Shown here in pieces: positions 1 to 11,900 of a stretch of DNA of 64,000 bases. Each line of letters starts with the position of its first letter. Within the stretch, counting starts at the first letter, position 1. The notes below the pieces were generated by a model that saw only the letters and a program-made list of their open reading frames with translations, was not told the DNA's origin and did no database searches. A program made the translations under genes and the position numbers. This stretch comes from Girardinichthys multiradiatus (Eukaryota > Chordata > Actinopteri > Cyprinodontiformes > Goodeidae), in the NCBI RefSeq assembly GCF_021462225.1, contig NC_061817.1:5367327-5431326 (forward strand). The letters are read 5' to 3'.

Positions 1-1689
1 CATTTAACGCTAATAGGCCCATCTGGTGAAGTATGTATGGGTCTTTGAAATGGTTTGCAACATGCTACAATGTCAAATTTCTCTTGTGGGAGCTGTCCCA
101 GGATCAGTATGAAGGTGTGGGTAATGGTTTGATGCTCAGTGCTACCTTTGTTTTCCTCTTTTTCCCAGCCTGTCCTCGCGGGCGGGGCCTCGGCTGGGGT
201 TGGGCCCTCTGTTGACTCTGCTTTGGCTGACGGGGATTCTGTTGCATGCGGTCAGTCTTTGAGGCAGGGCTAAGAGTGACTGACAGGTCGAGTTCAGGGC
301 AGTGCGCCACACAGGAGGGAGAAGGGAGGGGGACGGGAATGGGGCTGGGAGATGGGGGAGGAGAGTTGAGGATGGAGAAACTCATCCTAAAAAGGTAAAC
401 AACACAAGGAGAGCTGGTTTTGAAGATGATCAGAGTAAGCCTCCAGTAAGCTGCAGCTGGGTTTGGTTGCTATTTCTAGATGGATTGAAAGCAGAGGAGA
501 TCCTATTTGTGTTATACGTGCATGATGCTGATATAAGAGGCCACTGCCATCAGCAACAACTCTCTCTATGAACAAATTGCTGAGCCCAGTGTTTCCTAGC
601 AAGACATTGTTGAGTTTGATTATTTCTCAGAAACATGCTGACACACTGGAGAATCCTAGGGACCAGCCATTCACGTGATGTAAAGAAAAACATGGTTTCG
701 AGCAGCACTCCTACAATCTGTTGTCCTTGAGGTCATCTGTCCATCCTATCAGGACTGAAACCGGGCCAGAACAAACAACCTGACTTCTCGGTAGGTTGCT
801 GCTCTCCATAGAGAAAAAGAAACTTCTGGTATCCTTTATGTGTTCAGAAGTAAAGGCTCCTGATCTACTTCATCTTTGTTCAGATTTCCAACCTCCTGGG
901 TTGCTCCAATTTATCCACTATAAAATCCTGTTATTTTCTAGACTTAATTTTCTAAATTTTGCTATAATCTTTCCAAGACAGTAAGGCCCAGAATTTTGTT
1001 TAGTTTGGTTTTATTATCTGTTACTTTCCACAGATCATGAGACAACACTGCTGGCTTTCCATTCAGCAGATCTCCTAAATCATTTTTGATGATTAAGAAC
1101 GTCTGTCACAAATTCCAAAAGATAGGAATTTTGATGGAAAACCAGTTTGAGAATCTTGGATTTAATTTAAAACCTAGATGTTAAAGGATCCAGACATTAA
1201 ACTTGATGACCATACAGTTAAACTGGAATCTAGTCAAACAGACAAGCATAACTAAAAAAAAACAAAATGATTAAAATAATGGACAAAACCTCAAGCTGTC
1301 ATGTGAGAAACCAACAACAGAATGTTATCATCGTCGAGGTAGAAATCAATATAAAAATTCCATTTGTTTTGCCAGATATTGTGGTTTTTACTATTACATA
1401 AAATATGCAAATTTTATTCAAAATTTCATTTCTCTACATAAATCCACTTTTCTAAAATCAAATTCTGTACTTTTCAAGACTTTGTAGGAACCTTGAACTA
1501 CATCTCCTGAAATAATACCTCATGCTTTACTCTGATGAGAAATCCAAAAAACAAGAAGGATAGTTAGTTGAAGAGCAATATTGTATTATGGCATACATAT
1601 ACAAGCCCAATACAAGTGATATTAAAGAATTTTATTTGACCCTATTAATATACAGTATAAATATTTAATAATAATATTTTGGGGGTAGG
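1..1689. other. No gene seen; left edge, downstream of lin7b
   Basis: I see no exon or recognisable repeat here. The longest open frames are 60-118 codons, have no family resemblance and lie on both strands. A GC-rich patch near 175-235 carries a GGGCGGGGC-like motif that could be an Sp1-type site, but no gene can be attached to it. Confidence 0.5.
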
Positions 1690-2300
1690 GTAGGGCCCTC
1701 CCCAGATGACAGAGTTCCTCATCCGATGGCCTACAGAGGAAGCTCATCTGAGCCGCTTGGATCTGGCATCTTGTTTCGGTTATGATCCATATCTCATGGC
1801 CCAAAGTGAGGGTCGGAACATGAATATAGGAGTAAATCGAGAGCTTTGCTTGCTTCACCACAACAGACTGAATCAGTGCCCGCCAACACACACTGGGAAC
1901 AAACTGGACTTTGTGCTGAGAATGTGGACACAGCTCTTGCTTTGGGCATACAAGGATTAAACAGCCCTTAAACGCCACCCAGATGTCCTACACCCTGGCA
2001 GCAATGGTGCTGTCCCTGATCTCCATGCAACACTGAAGAGGCGTGACAACATAACAACCCCACGGTGTTCAGAGCCTTCATGATCTCAGGCTGAATTTCC
2101 TCCACACCTAGGACAATGCCACCTCAGTTTTAACTACCTCAGTGACCTCTGACACAGTGATGGAATCGTCTTCTCCAATTCATGAGTTGTGATGTAAAAA
2201 TCTCAATAAACTCTAGTTAGGACTGATGATGACTATTTCCACCACAAATACCTTAGTGTTATAGGGCAGGTGTTTTAATTGGAATCAAGTAGCTCCTAAA
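1690..2300 (-). mobile_element. Old Rex3-like (RTE) LINE relic, reverse-transcriptase 3' part
   Basis: Read on the minus strand, 1,700-1,900 gives broken peptides such as AKLSIYSYIHVPTLTLGHE and QAAQMSFL. They match the conserved C-terminal region of the Rex3 copies elsewhere in this window (compare 18,990-19,110). The stretch 1,980-2,200 resembles the RT-domain part of the same element but is too diverged to translate cleanly. It is a dead, internally deleted copy with many stops and frameshifts, clearly older than the copies at 16,877 and 53,985. Confidence 0.7.
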
Positions 2301-2488
2301 GCAATTCTGGCGTCTGAAAACAGCCTCTCATGTTGGATGAGCCTATTACTTCCTTTACTCTTTGTAATCTTAATGTTTATATTCATTTGAAATATTTCAC
2401 AGTTCTTCTGTAGATATTTGGAGACCAATGAAGCTCCTAATACATTTCCTCCGTTGCTGCCTCATATCATGCCCACTGTAAACACACG

Positions 2489-3045
2489 ATGAGGATCATG
2501 TCTGTTAACCTGACTCCTGAAAATAATTTGGAGAAGGGCCGTCAAAGGTCATTAACTCATCAGCAGGACCGGTATCTGCTCCTTTGTGCGTGGATGAACA
2601 GGATGAGTACTGCCAGGGTCCTACAAAGTGACCTCCAGAGGGCCACTGGTGTGAATGTCTCTGACCAAACCATTAAAAACCAACTTCATGAGGGGTTTTC
2701 TGAGGGCCCGACGACCTCTAGTAGGCCCTGTGACCACTACCCCACACCATGGACCACGACTGCCATTTACCAGAGAACACAATAGTCTGGTTCGGTCCTG
2801 GTTCTTTTCACAGATGAATGCAGGTTCACTCTGAGCTCATGTGACAGACGTGAAACAGCCTGGAGAAGCTGTGGTGAATGTTATGCTGTCTGCAATGTCG
2901 TTAAGCATGATCGGTTTGATGGTGGGTCAGTGTTGGTCTGGGGAGGCATATCCATGGAGGGGTGGGGGGGAGGCAGAGCTGTACAGGTTAACAACGGCAC
3001 CCTGACTGCCATTTGGTACCGGGATCCAATCCTTAGACCCTTGTT
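2489..3045 (+). mobile_element. Tc1-like transposase relic
   Basis: The open frame 2,489-2,785 contains a helix-turn-helix-like stretch (RQRSLTHQQDRYLLLCAW, then a second helical block with DLQRATGVNVSDQTIKNQL), typical of Tc1 transposase DNA-binding domains. After a frameshift the catalytic domain begins, with FTDECRF carrying the first Asp and GGSVLVWGGIS a little further on. It stops around 3,045, before the second Asp and the Glu. The element is therefore truncated and frameshifted, and it is a family different from the two Tc1 copies near 49.5 and 57.5 kb. No terminal inverted repeats were found. Confidence 0.75.
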
Positions 3046-3199
3046 AAATGGTAAATGGACTGAATTTAATTAGTGCTTTTCTAGTTATACTGACCACTGA
3101 AAGTGGTTCTACTGAGAACCATGTTGAGTTGCTGCAATGACATCTCAGCAAATTGTACTTGCCTGATGCATCAATTTTTCAGTTTTCTGTGACTTCAGA

Positions 3200-3665
3200 T
3201 TAAGCAGACAGGTGGGACAATCCGTCTGAAGGAAAAGTTTTAGTCTTGGCTCCACAAATCTGACCTGAAGAGTGGCAAGAAGAAAGCAAAAATTAATGTG
3301 GAGGGCACAGCAAACATGTGAAAGAATGTCTCAATTCAAGTTTCTGGCCTACATACAAAGCACTATGGTGTAAATACATACACTATGGTGTAAATCTGGT
3401 ACTACAAATCCCCACTATAACACACCATTGCCTGGGTGAAACATGGTCAAGGCAGCATCATGCTGTGGGTCTGTTTTTCTTTAGCAGGAACATGTAAGCT
3501 AGTTAGAGTTGATTGGAATAAGAAATACAGGCCAATCCTGGCAGAATACCTGATGGCTGAGGAAGTTATATCGTGCAAACCATGTTTGATTTTCCTTCCA
3601 CGTCACAATTATTCACTACTTTGTGTTGGTCTGTCAGACCTCCAATATAATACACACAAATCCAA
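3200..3665 (+). mobile_element. Second Tc1-like relic (internally deleted)
   Basis: Positions 3,439-3,560 encode a decayed Tc1 catalytic-domain piece (KHGQGSIMLWVCFSLAGT, then KLVRVDWNKKYRPILAEYL). From about 3,580 the DNA matches the 3' non-coding end of the same type of element (TTTCCTTCCACGTCACAATT followed by TTTGTGTTGGTCTGTC), so the second half of the transposase has been deleted. Related relics of this group lie at 25.3, 27.9 and 52.5 kb. Confidence 0.65.
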
Positions 3666-5349
3666 CTCTAACATCACCAGATGACATCAGGTTTATAAAG
3701 TATGCCGTGAATACTCTAGCAAAGGACTGACCACAGAATCAGTCTGATCTCGGTAACCATAGCAACCTCCTCACAGTTAGCTTTAAGAGGCTATGACAGT
3801 TAGCATAAACCAGCCGTCAGTCTCGGAGCCTCAACTGAATAATACTTTAAACAGTGTATTGATAATTACGCCAGTAAACTGGTAGTAGTTATGACAGGTT
3901 TGAATAACATTCTCTTAGTTCGTGTTCAGCTCTAAATTTAATCCAGCATGTGTTAGCTGGTTTATTTCGATCAGCGATGAATCATAGTAATCTCCGACAT
4001 AAGTGTTTTTACCTTCTGACGTTTCAGATGGGATCCCAGAGGTAATATGCGGCTCTGCAGGGAGATATCCGCTCTCTGTTCAAGTCTTCTTCTTCTTTTC
4101 TTCTTCTGTTATTGTTGGTGGTTGACAACTACCGTAAAGGTACATTACCACCACCTACGGGACCGGACTGTGGAACAATAAATGAACAGCAAAGTTACAC
4201 GCCAGTAATACATAATCCAGTTTGATGTGCGTCATTCAATCCCACGTTTCTTATTCAAAGCCATGAAATCAATTTCTTTTTTGCTTTTCCACACCCGTTT
4301 TTTTGGTTTTTACCAACATCATTTTCTTCCTGACCGGCAGCTGGAACACCCCGGCCAACGTAGTAACACAGATACATTTTGTGCAACATAATTCAGAAAT
4401 CACATTTTTTATTTATAACTTTCCAAGATCCAAATGAACAGAAAATGATCGAAAAGGTCTCACAAAGTTTCAGGTCCAAGTAGTAAAACCTGAGGTTTTT
4501 GCTGACAATGACTTCAGAATCCAATATGTCTGCCTTGTGAATTAAACTTGCTGACAGTACTGTTATAAAAGTGAAACGTTTATGCTTCTGACAGTTGAAA
4601 AAACAAACAGGTAACAAACTTTAAACAGGTATTAAACATACTTTTTATGAAGCCCAAATTTCTGAATTAAAATGTTTTCATTGTTCTGATTCTTATCTAA
4701 ATGTCGAGTTTTCAGCTGTAAGCAGAACATCATTATTAACGGAAATAAAGGCTTAAAAACATAAGTCTGCAAGGAATTCATCTATATAAAACGTTTTATT
4801 TAAGTGAAGTGAGTTTCTGAAACAAATGAACTTTTCAATAATATTCTCAACTATTAAATGGGTCTGTAGTAGGTAGTCACTGGACAAATCTCAGTGCCTG
4901 ATTCAATTCATAATGGAGGTTCTCAAAATTAGGTGCCTGTACATTTTTTTTAAGTTTGATGTAACACACATACATGTAGCAGAACACCTCATCTTTTAGG
5001 CTGTTCATGCTTTTTAGCTCTACATCACAGTTGAGTCCTTATTTACCTTACAAATAATCAATACTATTTATTCCAGAATTTCTGCTTGGCCCTACTAAAG
5101 GCAGCCCACAAAACCAACAGACCCCACAGTTGACATACAGACTGCTAATTCAAAGTAATTAAATTAGCCATTTAGACATGTTTAAAATAATAGCAATATG
5201 GACTTCAATCAGCAAGGATGATCATTCTGTGAACAAATGTGTTTAGTAGGTAGCCCTTATTAAAGAACAAAACCAGCAGACGTTGGGACTGCTGGTTATA
5301 GGGCACTGTTTTCTAATAATCAGAGTACAATAGCTCAGTCCAAACATTG
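3666..5349. other. AT-rich intergenic DNA without a gene
   Basis: No exon or clear repeat is seen. A short pyrimidine run of TTC units at about 4,084-4,110, followed by the imperfect inverted pair GGTGGTTGACAACTACCG and ACATTACCACCACC, may mark the end of a non-autonomous transposon. I could not find its other end. Confidence 0.4.
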
Positions 5350-6650
5350 CCCAGAAGACGTTATGGACAAGAAGCCCCTGCAAATCCCATTGTTGAAAAA
5401 AAAAATGGGCAGGTGTGTTTGCAAGGAAAACACCGTGTTTGACCTTAAGAGAAATGGATAAAAAAATTACGCACAGTCGAAGGCAAGATTGTTCTTTTTG
5501 GGTCTAAGTGCACTGGTTTTAAGCCAAAGTACAATGTAAAGCACAGTGGTTCAGGCATCATGACATGAGAGGCTTCTTATACTATAGTGTTGTGCTATTT
5601 AGAATGAGGAAGAATTAGATTTTGGGCCCCTCTTCCTGTTCAGAACATCACCACCACCAATAGTGTTTCAGTACAGATGTAAAGGTATCTGGTTGAAGTG
5701 GGGCAAGTTTAATTGGTTTAACTTAAAATCAATCAGGAATAATTGCTTATTTTCTGAGATGCATTTGTGATCAAACTGAGATCAAACACAAAGAAAAGAT
5801 TAAACTTGCAGCAACAGATTGTAACTACAGTGACCTAACTGTCAAACAGTAAAGATTTTTCTGTTACACTTTTACAAAGTATGGCTGCACGGTGGCACAG
5901 CTGTTACCTTGCAGCAAGAAGGTCCTGGGTTCCACTCCAAGGCTAGGGGTCTTTCTGCATGGAGTTCGCATGTATTCGCATGTATTCTCAGGGTCCAAAA
6001 ACATGTTCTCCCCATCCATGTTTGGGTTCTCACGGGGTACTCCGGCTTCCTCCCACAGTCCAAAAACATCACTGTTAAGTTAATTGGTCTCTCTAAATTG
6101 CCCTTAGGCGCATATGAGTGTGTGCGTGGTTGTTTGTCCTGTGTGTGTGTGTCTGTGTTGCCTGTGATGGATGGACTGCCGACCTGTCTCCTGCCCATAG
6201 ACTGTTGGAGATAGGCACCAGCTTTTTAAAATATCTTAATTTATCAATGCTGAAACCGTCAAATCAAATTTAATAGTATTCTTAATGAAAAACATATTTT
6301 AGATTTTAGATCTATGGCCTATGGTAAAATTCGAGCATTTATAGGAGGCCCCTGATGGTTTGGGGGCCCTAAGCAGTGGGTTAGGCTCTGATCCTTGTTT
6401 CAGACCAACAAGATGGAGATTATAGAGCGAGCAACCTTAATCCCATGGAAAACCTGTGGGGACTTAAAGCACGGTGTTTGTGAGGCAAAAAAGACATGCA
6501 GAGGAACTATTCATTCTGGGCTGGTACACCTGTTCATGGCTGCCAGTAGATACTTGACCCAACACGACACAGATGTGTTGCAGTTCTCAGTTTTAGCAAT
6601 AGGCTACTTATAGAACAAACTATTAGTTCAGTGTCACAGGAAAACTAAAT
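5350..6650 (+). mobile_element. Tc1-like relic split by a SINE
   Basis: Two decayed pieces read in the same direction. About 5,520-5,680 resembles the mid catalytic region (a KHSGSGIMT-like peptide). About 6,400-6,480 encodes LNPMENLWG, the Tc1 motif that contains the last catalytic acid. The SINE at 5,885-6,215 lies between them, so it probably inserted into an older Tc1 copy. The assignment rests on short motifs and the element's ends are not defined. Confidence 0.45.
5885..6215 (+). mobile_element. tRNA-related SINE (copy A)
   Basis: This roughly 330-bp repeat shares its whole layout with 55,856-56,207: a tRNA-like head ending in the B-box-like CCTGGGTTCCACTCC, a middle with GGCTTCCTCCCACAGTCC, then AATTGGTCTCTCTAAATTGC and CTGTTGGAGATAGGCACCAG. 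The B box is mutated here (GGTTCCACTCC against GGTTCAATTCC in the better copy). No target-site duplication was found. Confidence 0.7.
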
Positions 6651-7038
6651 CTTTAGGCTTCTTTCAGTAAATGTTGGAGTTTAAAAAGAAAAATGCAAAT
6701 ACTGCAATTATTTTGAACAATCTTTTTTTCTCAGTTTCTGCAGTCAGAATAACTGATTAAAATGCTTTCATACGTTCATATCTGTGTCAATGGAAAGCTT
6801 TTACTCACTTTTTAAACACACTACTGTTATTTTCAACACAAATGTAGTTTATAAATTTTTGCACCTCATAATTTAGTTTGCAACATAAAGGAAACCAAGA
6901 CTGAGGATTTTTTAGCTCAGAGATGGCACTGACTGAGGTCCTGGATGAGTTGAAGAAGACCTGCTGTCTTTCTCCTAGACATAGCTACTGGCTGAGTTTC
7001 TACTGCAACTAACTGTATGTGCTCTCTTTTAACCTATA
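6651..7038. other. No gene seen between two repeats
   Basis: AT-rich sequence with no open frame of note and no recognisable repeat. Confidence 0.4.
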
Positions 7039-7290
7039 GACTTATAAACTCTGGCTTCCTCCCACAGTCCAAAGACATGCCTATTAGGTTAATTGGTCTC
7101 TCTAAATTGCCCTTAGGTGTATGAATGAATGTGTGCATGGTGGTTTGTGTGTTGCCCTGCGATGGACTGGCGACCTGTCCAGGGTGTACCTCGCCTCTCG
7201 CCCATAGACTGCTGGAGATAGGCACCAGCTCCCCCGCCACCCACTATGGAATAAGCAGTAGAAAATGACTGACTGACTGACTTATAAACT
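7039..7290 (+). mobile_element. 5'-truncated SINE with 12-bp target duplication (copy B)
   Basis: Only the 3' two-thirds of the SINE is present (7,051-7,278), starting at CTGGCTTCCTCCCACAGTCC and ending in tandem GACT units. It is flanked by the perfect direct repeat GACTTATAAACT at 7,039-7,050 and 7,279-7,290. The 5' truncation together with a target-site duplication shows that it arrived by LINE-type retrotransposition. Confidence 0.85.
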
Positions 7291-7414
7291 GGCATAGAGC
7301 TTATCTGCTTGGCTGTGTTACTCTTCTAGATGAAGCCCCTAAAGGACTTACTACTGCCAATAATATTTTACTTTTCTTTCACATAGAAAGTTATCCCGGA
7401 TCAGTGTTTCTGTT

Positions 7415-7760
7415 ATTTTGTGTGTATGCCATCTTCTCAAACCCCCAGTCGGTGGCAGCAGAACACACTGAACCTGGCTCTGGTTCTTCTGGTGGTTTCT
7501 TCCGGTTGAAGGGAAGTTTTTCTTTCCACTGTCACTACTTGTATGCTCAGTATGAGGGATTCCTGCAAAGTCACTGACTCAATGCAATCTGCTGCATTTC
7601 CTTAGAAAACCTTTAAGTGAATCTGACTGCATTTTTTGATAGCTAGAATCAAATGGAATGTATTGCTTGACTTGGAATCTGTCTGCATGATTGGATTAAG
7701 AGCCTTAAGATGTTTTATAAATTGGCGCTACATAAATAAACTCGATTGAATTGAATGTTT
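7415..7760 (+). repeat. L2-type LINE or SINE 3' tail repeat
   Basis: The block runs from CCCCCAGTCGGTGGCAGCAG through TGGTTTCTTCCGGTTGAAGG to the characteristic end GGCGCTACATAAATAAACTC followed by GATTGAATTGAAT. This tail is a familiar fish 3'-end repeat of the L2/SINE type. A diverged relative is at 59,490-59,720. It has no coding capacity. Confidence 0.65.
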
Positions 7761-8639
7761 GGCTGCCAGGTTTAAGTCACAAAAAGACATTTTTAATCTT
7801 AACATCCTTGTCCAAAAATGTTCCGGCTCTCTGTCGCACAAGAGTACTTTGAGCTAATTCAGAATCAGCTAGGACAATTCCAACAACAACCAGTTAGTTG
7901 GGAATGCTACAGTGACTCAACACGAAGCAGGCTTGCACTTTAGATTTATTTCATGAGAGAATATGCCAACACCTGTAAACACAGATAAACAAAAACAAAA
8001 TACCCAGGCATTATTTGACACCCAACCATGAGAATGTACAGTTAGCTCTGTAGCTAAGACCTCTGATGGACAAATGGACGAGGCTAAAGGCGTTTCCTCT
8101 GCCAACGAGGCCTATAGCAGACTGGGAACACTGCTGATGAGCACACTTTAACCTAAAACAAGGAAAGCATAGTAAAATTGGCTTTAAGCTACACACTAAA
8201 GATAGTCTCTAAAGTGACAGGACACAGAGATGTTTTCCCTATAGAATAATAACATTACAGCCATGTTCTTACAACAAACCTACTCAGCATCTGTATAAAG
8301 ATAAGGAACGAGGAAAGGGAGAGCATCCTAATCTTCATTGTTTGCTTCAGGTATCAGGCTACTTTGGTTATTTTTTCCCATTCCCGGTAGGTCCTCTCAA
8401 GAGTCAGGAAGGTCGAATGATGAGATGGGAAGAGGTATTGGATTAGTTAGCCCCTGGACTCCAGAGAACTGAAAAATTAGAGACGCAGAGACTTAGAAGA
8501 AAAGAATCAGTTTGGTAAAAAAAACTTTCCAGCAAAGACTGTGGAGAACTATGCAACATAAGCTTGGAATAATACCCATTTCTGAGTCTGCTATCAACAT
8601 GATCAGCATCTACAAATTAGATTTTAATGGTTAAAAAGG
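7761..8639. other. Downstream flank of lin7b, possible 3' UTR
   Basis: No other gene is visible. On the minus strand an AATAAA hexamer occurs at 7,945-7,950, about 1 kb past the lin7b stop. It is a candidate polyadenylation signal, though single hexamers in AT-rich DNA are weak evidence. Confidence 0.3.
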
Positions 8640-8900
8640 GAACATATCTTTCAAGCCTAAACCATCAGCCCTCCGCCAACGTGCTTGAGAACTGATATAA
8701 ACCACTTGTGCTGTCCTGCTGCGTTTGGTGCAGTACATTATGGCCAAATATCTGTGCTTTGCTTTCATCTGTCCAAAGGACATTGTTCCAGAAGCTATGT
8801 GGTTGTGCTGCTTTTCTCCTAACAAACAAGCCTTTTCCTACAGTTCTACTGCATTTTGACTTACATTGTGAGAGACAACTCTCAATGCAGCATTGCATAG
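8640..8900 (-). mobile_element. Tc1-like transposase relic beside the lin7b stop codon
   Basis: On the minus strand the frame 8,665-8,898 contains FWNNVLWTDESKAQIFGHN, the signature around the first catalytic Asp of Tc1-like transposases. An adjacent frame continues the same region. It is a fragment of about 260 bp with stops and frameshifts and without visible inverted repeats. It lies only about 40 bp beyond the lin7b stop codon on the same strand, so it may be transcribed as part of the lin7b 3' UTR. Confidence 0.75.
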
Positions 8901-8940
8901 AGTAATAATATTTTTGAAGTGCAGACTAACAAGGAGTGTC

Positions 8941-11900
8941 TCACGAGTAGCTGTTGTGCTGCTGTCGTCTTCGGGCACTCCTCATTTTCTCAAAGCGGGC
9001 CTCCATTTCCTCTAGGACCTTGGGAGTGTAGCGGACCACCAGCTTAACTGACCCCTGGGCGGCTTTCAGTAGCTCCACAGCCTTTTCATGTTGCTCTGCC
9101 TCCACGCTCTGCACAGACACCACACAAGTGTTGCACCCCATGACTGACAGGAATGTGCTTTTCTAACCAGTCATTATGGTGGCTCATTCATCATCTCTTC
9201 AGTTCAACCTGGTTGTGCATTGATTAAACGGTCCAGTCTCTGGACTGGAGATCTTACCACTCCGTTGACAGACAGCAGCTGATCTCCTCTCTTCAGCCCT
9301 CCTTGGCGATCAGCCACCCCTCCAGGGATGACTCTGGAGATGTAAATGGGGGAGTTCTGCTCTTTCCCTCCCATGATGTTAAAGCCCAGGCCCTCTTCTG
9401 TTTTGGGCAACTCCACCACCCTCGGGTGGGCGTGACCCTCACTGGCTGCGAAGGCTGCCACTGTGGCCTGAGAAGGTAGGAAGTCAGAACACAGGTCAGA
9501 GTTCTGTTTAGATTAACTATCACCAGAAGCAGCAGTTGGACAATATTGAACCTGTTCTATGGGCTCTACTTTGGCCAGCTTGTGGAAATATAAATGCCTT
9601 ATCATTAGTAGCTTCTAATGTGGTCACACAATGAGTGTTTATTATTCAAGGTTAAAGCTTGCAGGTGTTTTCTGTCTGTATCGTGAGAAGCCGGCAGTGT
9701 ATTAGGGAGGCATGGTACTCCTCTCACTGAAGATTCCTGAAGACGTGTGGGAAACAATTCTTTAATTAAATGATGAAATGTATCTCTGTTTCTTTGATAC
9801 TGTTGCTGGGGAGACATCCACAGACAGAATTATTGTGTATGTGTACTGCATAGCAGCGTGGGGTATAAAATGTAATGTGGCGCACCCCCAGTGAGACAAC
9901 ACACAGACGTTTCCAGGTACCAGTGTAAGTGTGTGTCTCCCTCTCTGAATTCAGAATGGTTTTAATAAACTTGTGGAAACGTACAACTGATCTCTGACTG
10001 AGGATTGTCCTTTGGAGTGTCAAATTAAAAGAGTCGGGGAGAGGTAAGGAGTAATGTAAGAATTAACTGACGGCCAGTAAAGTTTTCCTACCTCAACAAT
10101 TGGTGCCGTGACCCAGATTTGGCTCTAACTAAAGGATAATTAATTGACTACGAGGCGGATGTCGTTCTACAACACCACAGGGTCGACCCAAAATAAAAGG
10201 TAAGGAGATCTATATTTATTCTCCTTTTGCCTGCTAATAGTGTAGGTGGTGTTGTGGAATAGATATCTGTCTTCTCTTAAATTTACAGTCTTGATCAGTT
10301 TTGGGTAAAATATTTGTTGGTTGAAATAATGGATTACGGTAAAGAAATTATATATTGCGTAAAAATATTTGTTGATTGACACAAGATAAATTTTAGCCGA
10401 GATACTTGAATGTTGAGGTTGTAACATACTTTTCACTGAAGATACTTAAATGGTGACGGTGTTGAAGTAAATAAGTTCCGGATTTGGCAATCCAAACTCG
10501 GTCCTGACGAGGACTGGGGTATTTAGGCTGGGGTTCGTAAAAGCCTCCCCGAGGGATTGGGACACCTCAAAGTGGCCAGGGATAGGACCCCGAGAACCTG
10601 AACTGGCAGGTGAGGGAAGACAGTTGAGATACTTAAATGGTGAAACTGTAATAATAAGATTAAGTAAAAGGAATTCCAGGGAGTCAACGGATTCCTAGGT
10701 GTCAAACCGGGTTTGGCATCACAGCGGTCGGACCAGGAGAGACTGAAAAAGTCCCGCTGAGTGGAAGGGTTTAAGGCCCTCTGCGCGATTGTGTTAAATA
10801 TGCTTTAATTTGGGAAGATAAGTTTGGTTTTTCACAGAGTGGAAGTTTTAGGGTAAATAAGTTAAATAGTTTAAAGAGTTTCAAGTAAAACAGTTGATGG
10901 ATGGAGATGAGAAAAATAAGAAACATAAGAAAAAGATTAAAAAGCAGAGTGCATCAATTAAGGTGTTAAAGAGTTAAAACTTTCCTGCAGGAAGTTTCGT
11001 TTGTCTTAAATATTGCGATCAGTTGGAAAAGAAAGGAGTATAGTGCATGTTATGGTGGACAACTGACTGACTGATAATATTTCTGTGTGCAAAATCTGAA
11101 CCTATACTAAACTTTTTCATCTGCCTCTCTCACACACACACACACATACACACATGTATGGGATTTGAGTGCAACTTCTGCGTTTTTGAGTCTGGACTTT
11201 AGAAACCTGCCGTTCTCATGGCTACTCCACCAGAGACGCTTCTCCAGCATGGCCTGAAAGAGAGGGAGCCTGCCTGCCTGTCTGCCTGCTGCTGCAAATC
11301 ACAGTGTGAGTTTCCACCAGAACGAAACTCAGAAGAAGTCTGGCCCCAAACCCACTGAGATGGACAACGATCCATGCTGCTGCAGAGCCAGAAGAGCGAT
11401 ACACTGGATTTATATTGAAAACACATCTTATGCGGGCAGAAGAGAAACAGGCCGGAGCAAAGTTTCTTCTTTCTCCCTCCTGGAGAAGTTAAAGTGGACA
11501 AAGAAGGATTGAATGTCTCACCAACAGACCCGGGAAGGGCCTGGGTTGTTTTTTGGACTGATAGAGGACTGTGTGCCATGACAGTCTGACTCTGGAGCGA
11601 TTAAGAAACTGATGGGGGTAACGTACAAACACACACACATTTGCATCAATCTTTTCCTATTTTCTGCAACGAAGAACGCTTATTAACTGCTGCTCATGTG
11701 ACGCTTGCTTGACGTGGACAGATATAGCGGGTTAAAATATTATTTTAGGGTTAGAAAAGTATCTTCAAATGGGTGATAACTTAGCTCATTTGATACTTTC
11801 CAGTTAATTCTTTTAGAGAAGCAAGTTCTCTTTTGTCGTGGAATATTCAGGGTCAATTATTCTAGTTATTAAAAGTTATTAAAAGCAGAGGAAGTTACAA

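Noticed and set aside
11199..11579. Minus-strand frame of 126 codons within the provirus
   Set aside because: Wrong strand for the provirus, no recognisable motif, and no splice or start context.
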